Positions 24,720 to 35,340 of a stretch of DNA of 64,000 nucleotides are shown here, piece by piece (position 1 is the first letter of the stretch; each line of letters starts with the position of its first letter). The stretch lies in contig DXZW01000048.1 of the NCBI GenBank assembly GCA_019419455.1, forward strand, positions 1 to 64,000, given 5' to 3'. The notes below the pieces were generated by a model that saw nothing but the letters and a program-made list of their open reading frames with translations, did no database searches and was not told the DNA's origin. Source of the DNA: Collinsella sp. (lineage in GTDB: Bacteria; Actinomycetota; Coriobacteriia; Coriobacteriales; Coriobacteriaceae). Made by a program: the position numbers and the translations under genes.

Positions 24720-24823
24720 CTGGGACGAAATAATCAGTAGTGTTTGTCCTATGGCCGATACGAGTGTCGAGCTTGTTGCGTCGATCGAACATGGGACAAA
24801 CACTACTGATTATTATGTCCCAG
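24720..24823. repeat. 104-bp inverted repeat between gltX and priA
   Basis: Arms of 30 bases (24720-24749, starting CTGGGACGAAATAATCAG, and 24794-24823) match at 28 of 30 inverted positions and enclose 44 bases. It resembles the other long intergenic palindromes here in architecture but not in sequence. Confidence 0.8.
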
Positions 24824-24844
24824 CAACCCACTCATCGGTACAGA

Positions 24845-24878
24845 AACAAGAGCCCCGCTCGGGGTGAACGGGGCTCGG
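24845..24878 (-). terminator. Intrinsic terminator after gltX
   Basis: On the minus strand GAGCCCCG pairs with CGGGGCTC, followed by TTGTTTCTG. It ends gltX before the 24720-24823 repeat. Confidence 0.75.
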
Positions 24879-24899
24879 ATACAAACGTTTGTGCAGCGA

Positions 24900-26375
24900 C
24901 TACAGCGCCATCGTGCGGGCGCGGTCGATACGCGCCAGACAGTCGTCACGGCCGACGAGCGCCATGGTCTCGCCCAGCGGAGGGCTCACCATGTTGCCAC
25001 AAACGGCGACGCGCACGGCCTGGAACACCACGCGCTTCTTGAGGTCCATCTGCTCGGGAAGCGGCTCAAGCGCGGCGTCGATGTTCGCGGCTGTCCACTC
25101 GTCCACGCCCTCGAGCGCGGCCTTGGCGGCGTCCAGAATTGAACCCATACCCTCCTTGGCCAGGCCCTTGTTAACGGATTTCTCGTCATACTCGAGCGTC
25201 TCGGCCGTAGCAAAGATGGGAGCGGCGACGGTCACGGCGTCGGCCGGCATCTTGGTGCGCGGCTTGACGATGGCAGCGAGTGCGTCAATCCAGTCCTCGC
25301 CGTACTCGACGTTGCCCTCGATGAGACCCGCCTCGTGCAGCTCGGGGACCATGATCTCGTCGGCAAACTGGGCATCGGACATGCCGTTGATGTATTCGGC
25401 ATTGACCCAGTCGAGCTTCTTGGGGTCGAAGGTCGCCGGGTTCTTGGAGATGCGGTCGAGTGAGAACTTGCTGGCCAGGACATCGCGCGGAATGATCGTG
25501 GTCTCGCCGTCAAGCGACCAGCCGAGCAGCGCCAGATAGTTGACGAAAGCGTCGGACAGGTAGCCGGCGTCGCGGTACTCCTCCACTGAGGTGGCGCCGT
25601 GGCGCTTGGAGAGCTTCTTGCCGTCGGCGCCCAGAATCATGGAGATGTGGGCGAACGTGGGCACGGGCGCGCCGAGGGCCTCGTAGACCATGACCTGACG
25701 CGGGGTGTTGGAGAGGTGGTCGTCGCCGCGGATGACATGGGTGATCTTCATCATGGCGTCGTCGACGACGGTCGCAAAGTTGTACGTGGGCGTGCCATCG
25801 GAGCGGAAGATGACAAAGTCGTCGAGCTCCTTGGCGTCGAAGGTCACCTCGCCGTGAACGGCGTCGTGGATGACGACGTCGCCGCGGTCCTCGGGCACCT
25901 TGATGCGCAGGACGTAGGACTCGCCGGCCTCGATGCGACGGCGGGCCTCCTCGGGATCAAGGTCGCGGCAACGGCGCTGATAGCCCTGGAAGGGGTCCTT
26001 GCGCTCCTGCGCGGCCTTGCGATCGGCGTCGAGCTGCTCCTTGGTGCAGAAGCAGGGATAGGCCTTGCCCTCGTCCCAAAGCTTCTGGGCGGCCTGCTTG
26101 TACAGGTCCAGGCGCTCGGTCTGGGCGTAGGGGCCAAAATCGCCGCCCACCTCGGGACCCTCGTCCCAGTCCAGGCCCAGCCAACGCATGGCGCGCAGGA
26201 TAATCTGCGTGTTCTCGTCGGTAGAGCGGGTGGGGTCGGTGTCGTCAATGCGCAGGATGAACGTGCCGCCGTTTGCACGGGCGAAAGCCCAGTTATAGAT
26301 AGCGGTGCGGGCGCCGCCGATGTGCAGCTTGCCCGTCGGTGAGGGTGCAAAGCGGACGCGAACGTCTGATGCCAT
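24900..26375 (-). CDS. gltX: Glutamyl-tRNA synthetase, 491 aa
   Basis: Charges tRNA-Glu, and possibly tRNA-Gln if the organism uses the amidotransferase route. Class I signatures are APSPTGKLHIGGARTAIYNW (HIGH box) and KKLSKRHGATSV (KMSKS box). The anticodon-binding helical domain follows from about residue 320. I choose the ATG giving MASDVRVRF; upstream in-frame codons lack a ribosome site. Two tRNA-Glu(CTC) genes are at 59.8 kb. Confidence 0.95.
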   Translation of the reverse strand: MASDVRVRFAPSPTGKLHIGGARTAIYNWAFARANGGTFILRIDDTDPTRSTDENTQIILRAMRWLGLDWDEGPEVGGDFGPYAQTERLDLYKQAAQKLWDEGKAYPCFCTKEQLDADRKAAQERKDPFQGYQRRCRDLDPEEARRRIEAGESYVLRIKVPEDRGDVVIHDAVHGEVTFDAKELDDFVIFRSDGTPTYNFATVVDDAMMKITHVIRGDDHLSNTPRQVMVYEALGAPVPTFAHISMILGADGKKLSKRHGATSVEEYRDAGYLSDAFVNYLALLGWSLDGETTIIPRDVLASKFSLDRISKNPATFDPKKLDWVNAEYINGMSDAQFADEIMVPELHEAGLIEGNVEYGEDWIDALAAIVKPRTKMPADAVTVAAPIFATAETLEYDEKSVNKGLAKEGMGSILDAAKAALEGVDEWTAANIDAALEPLPEQMDLKKRVVFQAVRVAVCGNMVSPPLGETMALVGRDDCLARIDRARTMAL

Positions 26376-26460
26376 GGAAATCTCCTCGATTGCAGGATGG
26401 ATGTCTAACCGCACCATTATAAAGCATCAAAGCAACCTCCGCACAAAGGGCACCGACCCA

Positions 26461-26635
26461 CTCATTGGGGACAGACTTAAATGACCATTCGTTGGGGCAG
26501 ACTTACAGCGGGCAAATGGAGGAGTGTCCCAAACTGCCGGCACATAAGGAACGTCCCCAGGTGCCGTAAGAGTTTTCCTATTGGCTGGTCATTTAAGTCT
26601 GTCCCCAATGAGTAATTAAGTCTGTCCCCAATGAG
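26461..26635. repeat. REP cluster with inverted and direct copies upstream of metK
   Basis: A 27-base unit (beginning CTCATTGGGGACAGACTT at 26461-26487) recurs inverted and exact at 26586-26612. A shortened third copy of the same sense follows at 26613-26635. Inside is a CGGCAC/GTGCCG pair around AAGGAACGTCCCCAG. Short units of this type are typical of REP sequences mobilised by RAYT-type transposases; none is encoded here. It fills half of the 370-base gap between gltX and metK. Confidence 0.8.
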
Positions 26636-26745
26636 TAGGTGCGGAAAGGGTGTGAATGTTTGATTTACGCGATATGATGTGCCCTTGTATATAGAGCTCG
26701 GCGGAATGGTAACGGTCGCCGGGACACGTTTTTGAAAGGACAATC

Positions 26746-28026
<1,281 letters not shown>

Positions 28027-28065
28027 ATAGGTTCGCAGAGCCCAGACAGCAAAGCATTAGAACCA

Positions 28066-28104
28066 AAAGAAGTACCGGCCCCAACCGGTACTTCTTTTTA
28101 TTTA
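28066..28104 (+). terminator. Intrinsic terminator after metK
   Basis: AAGAAGTACCGG, loop CCCCAA, CCGGTACTTCTT, then TTTATTTA. Confidence 0.9.
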
Positions 28105-28194
28105 CACGGTGGTGTGAATATTTCGATGCGCAATGAACAGCACGTCCCCAGCTGATGAATTTTGACATCCAGCCACTCCAACCATGTATCCTAA

Positions 28195-28315
28195 GTTCCG
28201 AGGGCTTTGGTATTTGGTCGATCGCGAGTTCCGCACGAGCCGGAGGCCACTTAATGTGGCCTCCGTGCGAGCCAGGACTGTAGAGCAGGCGACCAAATAC
28301 CAAAGCCCTCGGAAC
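28195..28315. repeat. 121-bp nested inverted repeat just before the serine dehydratase gene
   Basis: Exact 26-base arms (28195-28220, starting GTTCCGAGGGCTTTGG, and 28290-28315). An inner hairpin GGAGGCCAC TTAAT GTGGCCTCC makes the whole a cruciform-like element. Its right end is 23 bases before the start codon, so any leader transcript would fold right beside the ribosome site. The rest of the gap from 28105 to 28194 shows nothing clear. Confidence 0.8.
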
Positions 28316-28338
28316 GACGGGATAGAACAGGAGCGCAT

Positions 28339-29946
28339 ATGGCAGGCAAGCCGCAAACACTAGCTACGACCTCGGCATTCGAGATCTTGGGCCCCGTCAT
28401 GGTCGGCCCCAGCTCATCGCACACCGCCGGCGCCCTGCGGTGCGCCCAAGTTGCCGCCAGCCTGCTGGAAGGCCGCATCACCAAAGTCACCTTTGGCCTG
28501 TGGAATTCCTTCGCCCACACCTACCGCGGCCACGGCACCGACCGCGCTCTCGTCGCGGGCATTCTGGGCCTCGACACCGATGACGAGAACATCAAGCAGG
28601 CCTTTGACCTCGCACGTGGGCAGGGCCTCGAATATCACTTTGACATCAAGGGCGACGACGCCTCCATCCACCCCAACACCGTCGACATCGATATGGTCGA
28701 CGCCACGGGCGCCACGGCGCAGGTCCGCGGCGAGAGCTTAGGCGGCGGCAAGATGCGCATCAGCCGCATTAACGGCGTCGGCGTCGACATCTCGGGCATG
28801 TATTCCACGCTCTTCGTGGCGCACCAGGACGTCCCCGGCGTGCTCGCAGCGCTCACCAACCTGCTCGCCTACGCCCATGTGAACATCGCCTTCTGCCGCA
28901 CCTACCGCACCGAAGTGGGCGGCCAGGCCTACTCCGTCTTTGAGACCGACGGCGCCCCCGACGACACCGTCGTCCCCATGCTCCGCAAGCTCGACAATGT
29001 CGATTACGCGACCTTTATCGAACTCCCCGGTTCTGCCTCGTCGCTCTCCCCCGGCGTCTCGGCAAAGGAAATCTTCGACGACGGCGAGCAGCTGCTCGAT
29101 GCGTGCGAGGAACTGGGGCTCAACATCGGCGCCGTCATGGCCGTGCGCGAGGCACGTCTGACCGGCGAGGCCCACGCCGTCGCCGCCATGCGCCGCGTGC
29201 TCGACGTCATGCGCGAGGAGACCACGACCCCCATCGTCAATCCGCAGCAATCGCTCGGCGGGCTTATCGGCGGCGAGGCTAAACTCGTCGATGCCACCGG
29301 CCGCAACGATTTGAGCACGAGCCTGATGGGCACCGTTCAAACCGACGCCGTGGCCCGCGCGATGGCCGTGCTCGAACGCTCCGCCACGATGGGAGTGATC
29401 GTCGCCGCTCCCACGGCAGGCTCCGCGGGTGTCGTGCCCGGCTGCGTGCTGGCGCTCGCCGATCACCTTCAGCTCGACGACGAGCAGGTCATGGACGCGC
29501 TCTACTGCGCAGCCGCCATCGGCCTCAACCTCACCACGAGCGCCTGCGTCGCCGGCGCCGAGGGCGGCTGTCAGGCCGAGGTCGGAAGTGCGGCCGCCAT
29601 GGCCGCCGCCGCGCTAGTGCAGATGCTCGGCGGCACACCCGAGCAGGCGCTCGACGCCAGTTCCATCGCGCTGAGTAATCTGCTGGGCCTCGTTTGTGAC
29701 CCCGTCGGTGGCCTCGTGGAGGTGCCCTGCCAAAACCGCAACGCCATCGGCGTGGCAGCCGCCTTTAGCTCCGCACAACTCGCCCTCGCCGGCATTAAGA
29801 GCCTGGTGCCGTTTGACCAGATGGCACACGTCATGCTCTCGGTGGGCCACGCGTTGCCGGCCACGCTGCGCGAGACGGCAAAGGGCGGCATCGCGCAGGC
29901 TCCGGCCGCACTTTCGGCCTGTGCAAAATGCGGTGTGTGCGGATAG
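28339..29946 (+). CDS. sdaA: L-serine ammonia-lyase, iron-sulfur dependent, single chain, 535 aa
   Basis: Deaminates L-serine to pyruvate and ammonia. The N-terminal beta-subunit domain has GPVMVGPSSSHTAGALR. An ACT-like segment sits near residues 155-220, and the C-terminal alpha domain has AAPTAGSAGVVPG, TSACVAGAEGGCQAEVGSAA and GLVCDPVGGLVEVPCQNRN. The Cys residues in these last motifs bind the oxygen-labile 4Fe-4S cluster. The protein joins the parts that are separate SdaAB and SdaAA chains in many Gram-positives. GGAGCGCAT precedes the ATG. Serine is a major fermentation substrate for gut anaerobes. Confidence 0.93.
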   Translation: MAGKPQTLATTSAFEILGPVMVGPSSSHTAGALRCAQVAASLLEGRITKVTFGLWNSFAHTYRGHGTDRALVAGILGLDTDDENIKQAFDLARGQGLEYHFDIKGDDASIHPNTVDIDMVDATGATAQVRGESLGGGKMRISRINGVGVDISGMYSTLFVAHQDVPGVLAALTNLLAYAHVNIAFCRTYRTEVGGQAYSVFETDGAPDDTVVPMLRKLDNVDYATFIELPGSASSLSPGVSAKEIFDDGEQLLDACEELGLNIGAVMAVREARLTGEAHAVAAMRRVLDVMREETTTPIVNPQQSLGGLIGGEAKLVDATGRNDLSTSLMGTVQTDAVARAMAVLERSATMGVIVAAPTAGSAGVVPGCVLALADHLQLDDEQVMDALYCAAAIGLNLTTSACVAGAEGGCQAEVGSAAAMAAAALVQMLGGTPEQALDASSIALSNLLGLVCDPVGGLVEVPCQNRNAIGVAAAFSSAQLALAGIKSLVPFDQMAHVMLSVGHALPATLRETAKGGIAQAPAALSACAKCGVCG

Positions 29947-29963
29947 CGACAAAGAACGACTCG

Positions 29964-29991
29964 AAGGTGGGACAAATGTCCCACCTCTTTT
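29964..29991 (+). terminator. Intrinsic terminator after the serine dehydratase gene
   Basis: AGGTGGGACA, loop AA, TGTCCCACCT, then CTTTT. Confidence 0.85.
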
Positions 29992-30095
29992 GAATGCCAC
30001 CGTTTCCATACCACAATCAACTAGGTAATCGCTATAATGCAAGCCCAGTAAAAACACGATGAGCCGCAAGGCGAAATTCGAAGGATATGCACACG

Positions 30096-31802
30096 ATGTC
30101 GCAAAACGATCGAACTCAACTGATTCCCGATCCGCAGCAGCCGAGCAGGCACACCGGCGGCGTTCAGTCGCCGCGTCCTATCGCGCCGAGCCACGGTCAG
30201 CAGCGTGGTGCGGCAAACGCTTCGCAACGCCCGAACCAGCAGCGCCAGGCAAACGGCAATACGCCCAAGCAGCCCCCCACGCACGGTCGAGGCGATCGCG
30301 GCCCCGCGCGCAAACCCACCGGGAACAATAAGTCGGGCAAAAAGACGACGCTCTTTGTCCTCCTGGGTCTTATCGTCATTGTCTATATCGTAGGCGTCGT
30401 AGCGTTTTCGCAGGTAGCCTACCCCAACACCACCATCGCCGGCGTCGACGTCTCGTTCTCCAACGCTTCGTCTGCCGCCACCAAGGTCAACTCGGCGTGG
30501 AAGCACTATAAGCTCACCGTGGCGGGCGATGACTTTAGCTGGACCTATCAGCCCGAGTCCGATGAGCCCATCGTCGACGGCGAAGCTGCCGCAAAAGAGA
30601 TCATCAACCACAACGAAGCCTTTGTATGGCCGGTCCGCCTTGTAGAATCCTTAAGCGGCAAGACCAAAACAACCGCTACCTCCAACGAAGTAGATCTTGA
30701 TCAAGACGTCGACCTGTCCATGCTCTCCGATACCTTTGACCAAAAGCAGTTTGAGAAGGATCTGGGCACCGCCATCGATGAGTTTAACGAGAGGCGTTCG
30801 GGCGCGTTCGAGGCCAATAGCTCCTATGACGAGCAGGCCGGCAAGTTTACCGTCGAGAAGGCGCGCTCCAACGAAAAACTCAACCGCGAGCATGTCATTA
30901 AGTATGCCGAGCTCGAGCTTGCCTCGCTGGCCGAGACCGTAGATCTTTCCAAGCTCGGCAACGATGCCTATGAGCCGCTCAACGGAACGCTGACCGATGA
31001 TCAGATTCAGGCCGCATGCGATGCCGCCAACAACTTCCTGGGCGTCAACGTGACCCTCAAGCTCAACGGCGAGGATGCCGGCAAAGTTGATGGCAGCTCC
31101 GTGTTGCAGTGGATCAGCTTTGCCGATCCGGCCAAACCTACGCTCGATACGTCGCAGATCAGCAGCTGGGCAGCCGAGCTCGCCAACGGCTTTAACACCG
31201 TGGGCTCCACTCGCTGGTGGACGCGCGCCGATGGCAAGCAGTACGCCGTCGAAGGCGGCGACTTTGGTTGGTCCATCGACAGCAGCTCGCTCGCCAAGCA
31301 GGTCGAGGACGCCATTAACAACAAGCAGACCGGCGAAATCGAGATCAAGTACTCCCAGAAGGCCGACACCTTTACCGCAAAGGGAGAGCCCGACTGGAAG
31401 GCGTATATCGACGTCGATCTGTCCGAGCAGCACGCGCGCTACTACGACGAGAGCGGCAATATCGTGTGGGAGGCCAACTTTATCTCTGGAAAGCCGGGCG
31501 AGGACGCCACCCCCGAGGGAGTATGGCAGATCAACAGCAACGATGGCGCCAGCAAGCTTATCGGTACCAAGGACCCCGAGACCGGTAAGCCCAAATACGA
31601 GAGCCCGGTAAGCTATTGGATGCCGTTTGAGGGAAACATGGTCGGCTTCCACGATGCAACGTGGCAAAACGACAAGAGTTTCGACGACCCCAACTCCTAC
31701 AAGTGGTGCGGCAGCCACGGTTGCATCAACCTGCGCCTGGCCGATGCAAAGGCACTTCACGACTGCATCAAAGTCGGCCTGTGCGTGGTTGTCCACTCGT
31801 AG
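30096..31802 (+). CDS. Membrane-anchored L,D-transpeptidase (YkuD type)
   Basis: A cell-wall cross-linking enzyme acting outside the membrane. It has a disordered Gln/Pro/Asn-rich cytoplasmic head (about 75 residues), one transmembrane helix (TTLFVLLGLIVIVYIVGVVA), and peptidoglycan-binding-like repeats (PF12229 type; KPTGNNKSGKK precedes the helix). The C-terminal YkuD catalytic domain ends with GSHGCINLRLADAKAL, where the Cys is the nucleophile and the His its partner. The ATG at 30096 gives GAAGG an 11-base spacing; ATG 30087 (three codons longer) would leave only 2 bases. A weak hairpin terminator follows. Confidence 0.88.
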   Translation: MSQNDRTQLIPDPQQPSRHTGGVQSPRPIAPSHGQQRGAANASQRPNQQRQANGNTPKQPPTHGRGDRGPARKPTGNNKSGKKTTLFVLLGLIVIVYIVGVVAFSQVAYPNTTIAGVDVSFSNASSAATKVNSAWKHYKLTVAGDDFSWTYQPESDEPIVDGEAAAKEIINHNEAFVWPVRLVESLSGKTKTTATSNEVDLDQDVDLSMLSDTFDQKQFEKDLGTAIDEFNERRSGAFEANSSYDEQAGKFTVEKARSNEKLNREHVIKYAELELASLAETVDLSKLGNDAYEPLNGTLTDDQIQAACDAANNFLGVNVTLKLNGEDAGKVDGSSVLQWISFADPAKPTLDTSQISSWAAELANGFNTVGSTRWWTRADGKQYAVEGGDFGWSIDSSSLAKQVEDAINNKQTGEIEIKYSQKADTFTAKGEPDWKAYIDVDLSEQHARYYDESGNIVWEANFISGKPGEDATPEGVWQINSNDGASKLIGTKDPETGKPKYESPVSYWMPFEGNMVGFHDATWQNDKSFDDPNSYKWCGSHGCINLRLADAKALHDCIKVGLCVVVHS

Positions 31803-31869
31803 TGCAACGCGCGCATTCCCACAACGTGGAGCCGCTGCGACCAATCTAACAGTTCCGAAAGAATCCGCC

Positions 31870-31901
31870 ATATGCGCCCGCCTTACGCGACGGGCGCATA
31901 T
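31870..31901 (+). terminator. Hairpin after the L,D-transpeptidase gene
   Basis: ATATGCGCCCG, a 10-base loop, CGGGCGCATAT, then ACTTATTG. The U-run is weak, so some read-through into the macAB-like genes is possible. Confidence 0.6.
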
Positions 31902-31934
31902 ACTTATTGAGGAACTTTCTATAAAGGAGACGCT

Positions 31935-33347
31935 ATGCCGAATGTCCCCACGATCACCCCGGGCCCGAATGATACCGAGCACACGCCCGAAGATGCCGCC
32001 GAAACGCTTCCTCTGATTACAAACGTACATGCCGACAAGCAGAACGGACGCACGAACGATACGGCCGAGATTTCCGATGAAGAGGCATATGCCAAGCTCA
32101 AGGCAAAACGTGCCGAACGTCGACGCAAAAAGCTGATTCGACGCGGTATTGCCGCCGGCGTCGTTGTTGCCATCGCGCTCATTGTCATCATCGCAACGCT
32201 GGTCATCAACGCGCAACCCGCAGGCACCAACGGACCGGTGACCGACATGGTCACCGAAGGCACGTTTACCACCACAGTCGAAGCCAAGGGGCAGCTTAAG
32301 CCCATCTCGGCATCGGTCGTCTCCCCTTCTGTCGACGGTACGGTTGAAAAGATCAACGTGCAGGCCGGACAGAGCGTCAACGAGGGCGACGTGCTCATGA
32401 CCATTAAGAACGACGCGCTCGATAGCGCTGTTTCCGAGGCGCAGCGCGCGGTCGCGGCCGCCCAGGAAGACCTGAACAATGCAAAGGTGGCACTCGCGGC
32501 CGCACAGGCCGCACCGACAACGGACAGTGACGGATCGACCGGCCCATCGGACGCAAACGCCAACGCAAATGCCGTCTCGACCGCCCAGCGCAACCTCGCC
32601 TCGGCCCAGGCAACGCTGGAGCAGGCAACTGCAAAGGCGGCCGAGCGCACCGTAAAGGCCCCCAGTTCGGGCAACATCGTCGAGCTCAACGCCAAAGTCG
32701 GTGCCACGGTGACCGGAGGCACGATCATGGGCGAAGGCGACACGAGCGGCGGCAAGCAGTGCATGCAAATCGCCGACCTGTCCAAGATGAAGGTGACGGT
32801 TCAGGTGGGCGAAAAGGATATCGCCAAAATTGCCGTGGGCCAAAGCGCCAACGTGACCTATCCCGCGTTTCCCGATATCGTGAGCCAGGGCACCGTCACG
32901 GCTATCGCCTCGGTGGCAAACTCTGACTCCGGCTCCGGTAGCGGCGGCAGCGTGACCTTTAACGTCGACATCCTCATCGAAGCACCCGACAGTCGCCTTA
33001 AGCCGGGTATGACTGCCGAGGTCTCGGTAGTGACCGAGAAGCTCGACGACGTGGTTATGGTGCCGACCATGGCGCTGATGACCGAAGATGGCGAGCACTA
33101 TTACGTCAATCTGGCCACCGATTCGGAAGGCAAGAAGACGCGCCGCGTGAAGGTGACCGTCGTGACGCAAAACGACAACGAGGCTGTAGTCGGTAAGACG
33201 CAGGTCAAGCGCGACGACCAGGGCAACGAGATCAACCCAGACGTCCCGGTTACCAAGTTGCGCGACGGCGACACCATCGTGACGGATACCGGCGCAGGCA
33301 TGACGGCAGACGGCGGCGACAATATGTCTGCCGACGAGGGCAAGTAA
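31935..33347 (+). CDS. MacA-like membrane fusion protein (HlyD/RND adaptor family), 470 aa
   Basis: The extracytoplasmic adaptor of an ABC export or stress system. It has a basic, charged N-terminus, one transmembrane helix at about residues 75-95 (GVVVAIALIVIIATLVI), a lipoyl-like half (VEKINVQAGQSVNEGDVLM), an Ala-rich coiled coil at about 155-235, the second lipoyl half (KAPSSGNIVELNAKVGATV) and a beta-barrel region. In a Gram-positive there is no outer-membrane partner. Its stop (33345-33347) overlaps the ATPase start by one base (TAATG). The substrate is unknown. Confidence 0.88.
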   Translation: MPNVPTITPGPNDTEHTPEDAAETLPLITNVHADKQNGRTNDTAEISDEEAYAKLKAKRAERRRKKLIRRGIAAGVVVAIALIVIIATLVINAQPAGTNGPVTDMVTEGTFTTTVEAKGQLKPISASVVSPSVDGTVEKINVQAGQSVNEGDVLMTIKNDALDSAVSEAQRAVAAAQEDLNNAKVALAAAQAAPTTDSDGSTGPSDANANANAVSTAQRNLASAQATLEQATAKAAERTVKAPSSGNIVELNAKVGATVTGGTIMGEGDTSGGKQCMQIADLSKMKVTVQVGEKDIAKIAVGQSANVTYPAFPDIVSQGTVTAIASVANSDSGSGSGGSVTFNVDILIEAPDSRLKPGMTAEVSVVTEKLDDVVMVPTMALMTEDGEHYYVNLATDSEGKKTRRVKVTVVTQNDNEAVVGKTQVKRDDQGNEINPDVPVTKLRDGDTIVTDTGAGMTADGGDNMSADEGK

Positions 33348-34117
33348 TGCGTCCCGTCATCGACATCCGCAACGTGCACCGCATCTTTGAGAGCGAGGCC
33401 GGTTGTGCCCACATCCTGCATAACGTGAGCCTGGCAGTAGATCCCGGTGAGTTCGTTGCCATCACCGGCCCCTCGGGCTCGGGCAAGTCGACGCTCATGA
33501 ACATCCTGGGCTGCCTGGACAAACCGACGGCGGGCGATTACTTCCTGCAAGGGCTCAACGTCGCCGAGCTCGACGATGACGAGCTCACCGAGGTGCGAAC
33601 GCTGAGCATCGGCTTTGTCTTTCAGAGCTTTAATCTGCTGCCGCGCCTGACGGTGATCGAAAACGTCATGCTGCCGCTGTCCTACACCAATGTGCCGCGC
33701 AGCCAGCGCGAGATGCGCGCCGTGCACGCGCTGCAGGCCGTCACGCTGCCCGTCGACCACTGGGACCACCGCATATCCGAGCTCTCGGGCGGCCAGATGC
33801 AGCGTGTCGCCATCGCGCGCGCTCTTGTCAACGATCCACCCATCATTTTGGCCGACGAGCCAACGGGAAACCTGGACTCCGCCACGGGAGCGCTCGTCAT
33901 GGAAACCTTCCACAAGCTCCAGGAGCGCGGCAAAACCATCGTGCTTATCACACACGACCCCGGCATCGCCGCCGAGGCCGACCGTGCCGTGACCATCCGC
34001 GACGGTCGCATTCACGACGGCGCGTATATTCCGCATACACCGCGGACCCTACGCAGCGCCGTAGATAGCCTGCCCATGATTTCCGCCGCCAACCCGCCGA
34101 AAGGAGTGATGGCATGA
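33347..34117 (+). CDS. MacB/LolD-type ABC transporter ATPase, 256 aa
   Basis: An ATPase of the type VII (mechanotransmission) ABC family. Walker A is GPSGSGKSTLMN near residue 42, the Q-loop is VFQSFNLLPRLTV, the signature is LSGGQMQRVAIARAL near 147 and Walker B is ILADEPTGNLDS. A short C-terminal extension of about 30 residues follows the usual domain. It overlaps the permease start by 4 bases (ATGA) and the adaptor stop by 1 base, so the three form one translation-coupled unit. Confidence 0.93.
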   Translation: MRPVIDIRNVHRIFESEAGCAHILHNVSLAVDPGEFVAITGPSGSGKSTLMNILGCLDKPTAGDYFLQGLNVAELDDDELTEVRTLSIGFVFQSFNLLPRLTVIENVMLPLSYTNVPRSQREMRAVHALQAVTLPVDHWDHRISELSGGQMQRVAIARALVNDPPIILADEPTGNLDSATGALVMETFHKLQERGKTIVLITHDPGIAAEADRAVTIRDGRIHDGAYIPHTPRTLRSAVDSLPMISAANPPKGVMA

Positions 34118-35328
34118 GCGCCCGCGATCTTATCCAGGAAGCCCTTCACTCGCTCGAGGCCAACAAGGGGCGCAGCCTGCTCACCATCCTGGGCATTGTC
34201 ATCGGCATCGCCTCGGTCATTGCCATGACTTCGCTCATCGGCGGCATCCAAAACAGCTTAGTCAACAGCCTGGGCCTCAACGCAGCTCGCATGGTTCAGA
34301 TCTATTCGTCCCAAGAACTCTCTGATTCTGACGTCCAGAAGCTTCAAAAACTGGTACCGCAGATAGAACAGATCGGCATTGTCAACAGCGCGTATACCGA
34401 GTACAAGACCGGCGATAAAAGCTATACCGTCATGGCACAGGGTGTCGATAGCGACATGCTCGACGCCGTGGGTGCCAGTAAGCTCGTTGCGGGGCGCACC
34501 TACACCGATGTCGAGTCAAAGGCAGGCTCGCGCGTGGCGCTCATCAGCCGCGGCGGCGCCGATCAGCTTTACGGCAACGAACAGGATGCGCTGGGAAAAA
34601 CCATCAAAGTGTCCAACGGCGAGGTGCAGATTGTAGGCGTGATTGATGGCGGCAGCGACTCAATGGGCTCGCTCACTTTGTATATGCCACGCGAAACCAT
34701 CTCCGGCCTATTTGGCGACGAGAATCCTTCATTCCCCAGCGTGACGGCACTTGCCACCGAGGGCACGGACATGGATGAGCTCTGCAAGACCATCGAGTCC
34801 AAGGTGCGCGCGATGAAGGGCATCGCGGAGGATGATGAGTACGACAGTGTATCGGCGACCTCCATGAAAAGCGCTATCGACTCCCTCAATTCCTTTATGG
34901 GCGCCTTCTCGCTCATCATGGGTGCTGTCGCCAGTATCTCGCTGCTTGTCGGCGGTATCGGTATTATGAACATGATGCTCACCAACGTGACTGAGCGCAT
35001 CCGCGAGATCGGCATCCGCCGCGCCCTGGGCGCCAGTCGTCGCGATATCACCGCCCAGTTTTTGGCCGAGTCTTCGGCATTGTGCATCACCGGCGGTCTG
35101 CTGGGTGTCCTGATTGGCTATCTGCTGGCCTGGGGCCTCGCGATGTTTGCCTCCGAATCCGGGATTCTTGGCGAGCTCGGTGCCAGCGGGCAAATCACAC
35201 CGAGTTTTTCAATCGCCACGGTACTGCTGGCCTTCGCCGTCTCCGTCGGCATCGGCGTAATCTTTGGCTTCTATCCCGCTCGCCGCGCAGCAAAGCTCGA
35301 CCCAGTGGAGTGCCTACGCTACCAGTAA
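34114..35328 (+). CDS. MacB-type ABC permease (FtsX fold), 404 aa
   Basis: The four-helix permease of the MacAB-like system. Helix 1 (LLTILGIVIGIASVIAM) is followed by a roughly 220-residue extracytoplasmic domain. Three helices lie near residues 270-300, 320-350 and 360-390 in the FtsX core, with the typical ERIREIGIRRALGASRRDI loop between them. The stop is 13 bases before a REP element, and no terminator is visible. It is the last backbone gene before the cobalamin island. Confidence 0.92.
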   Translation: MSARDLIQEALHSLEANKGRSLLTILGIVIGIASVIAMTSLIGGIQNSLVNSLGLNAARMVQIYSSQELSDSDVQKLQKLVPQIEQIGIVNSAYTEYKTGDKSYTVMAQGVDSDMLDAVGASKLVAGRTYTDVESKAGSRVALISRGGADQLYGNEQDALGKTIKVSNGEVQIVGVIDGGSDSMGSLTLYMPRETISGLFGDENPSFPSVTALATEGTDMDELCKTIESKVRAMKGIAEDDEYDSVSATSMKSAIDSLNSFMGAFSLIMGAVASISLLVGGIGIMNMMLTNVTERIREIGIRRALGASRRDITAQFLAESSALCITGGLLGVLIGYLLAWGLAMFASESGILGELGASGQITPSFSIATVLLAFAVSVGIGVIFGFYPARRAAKLDPVECLRYQ

Positions 35329-35340
35329 GCCACCACCAAC

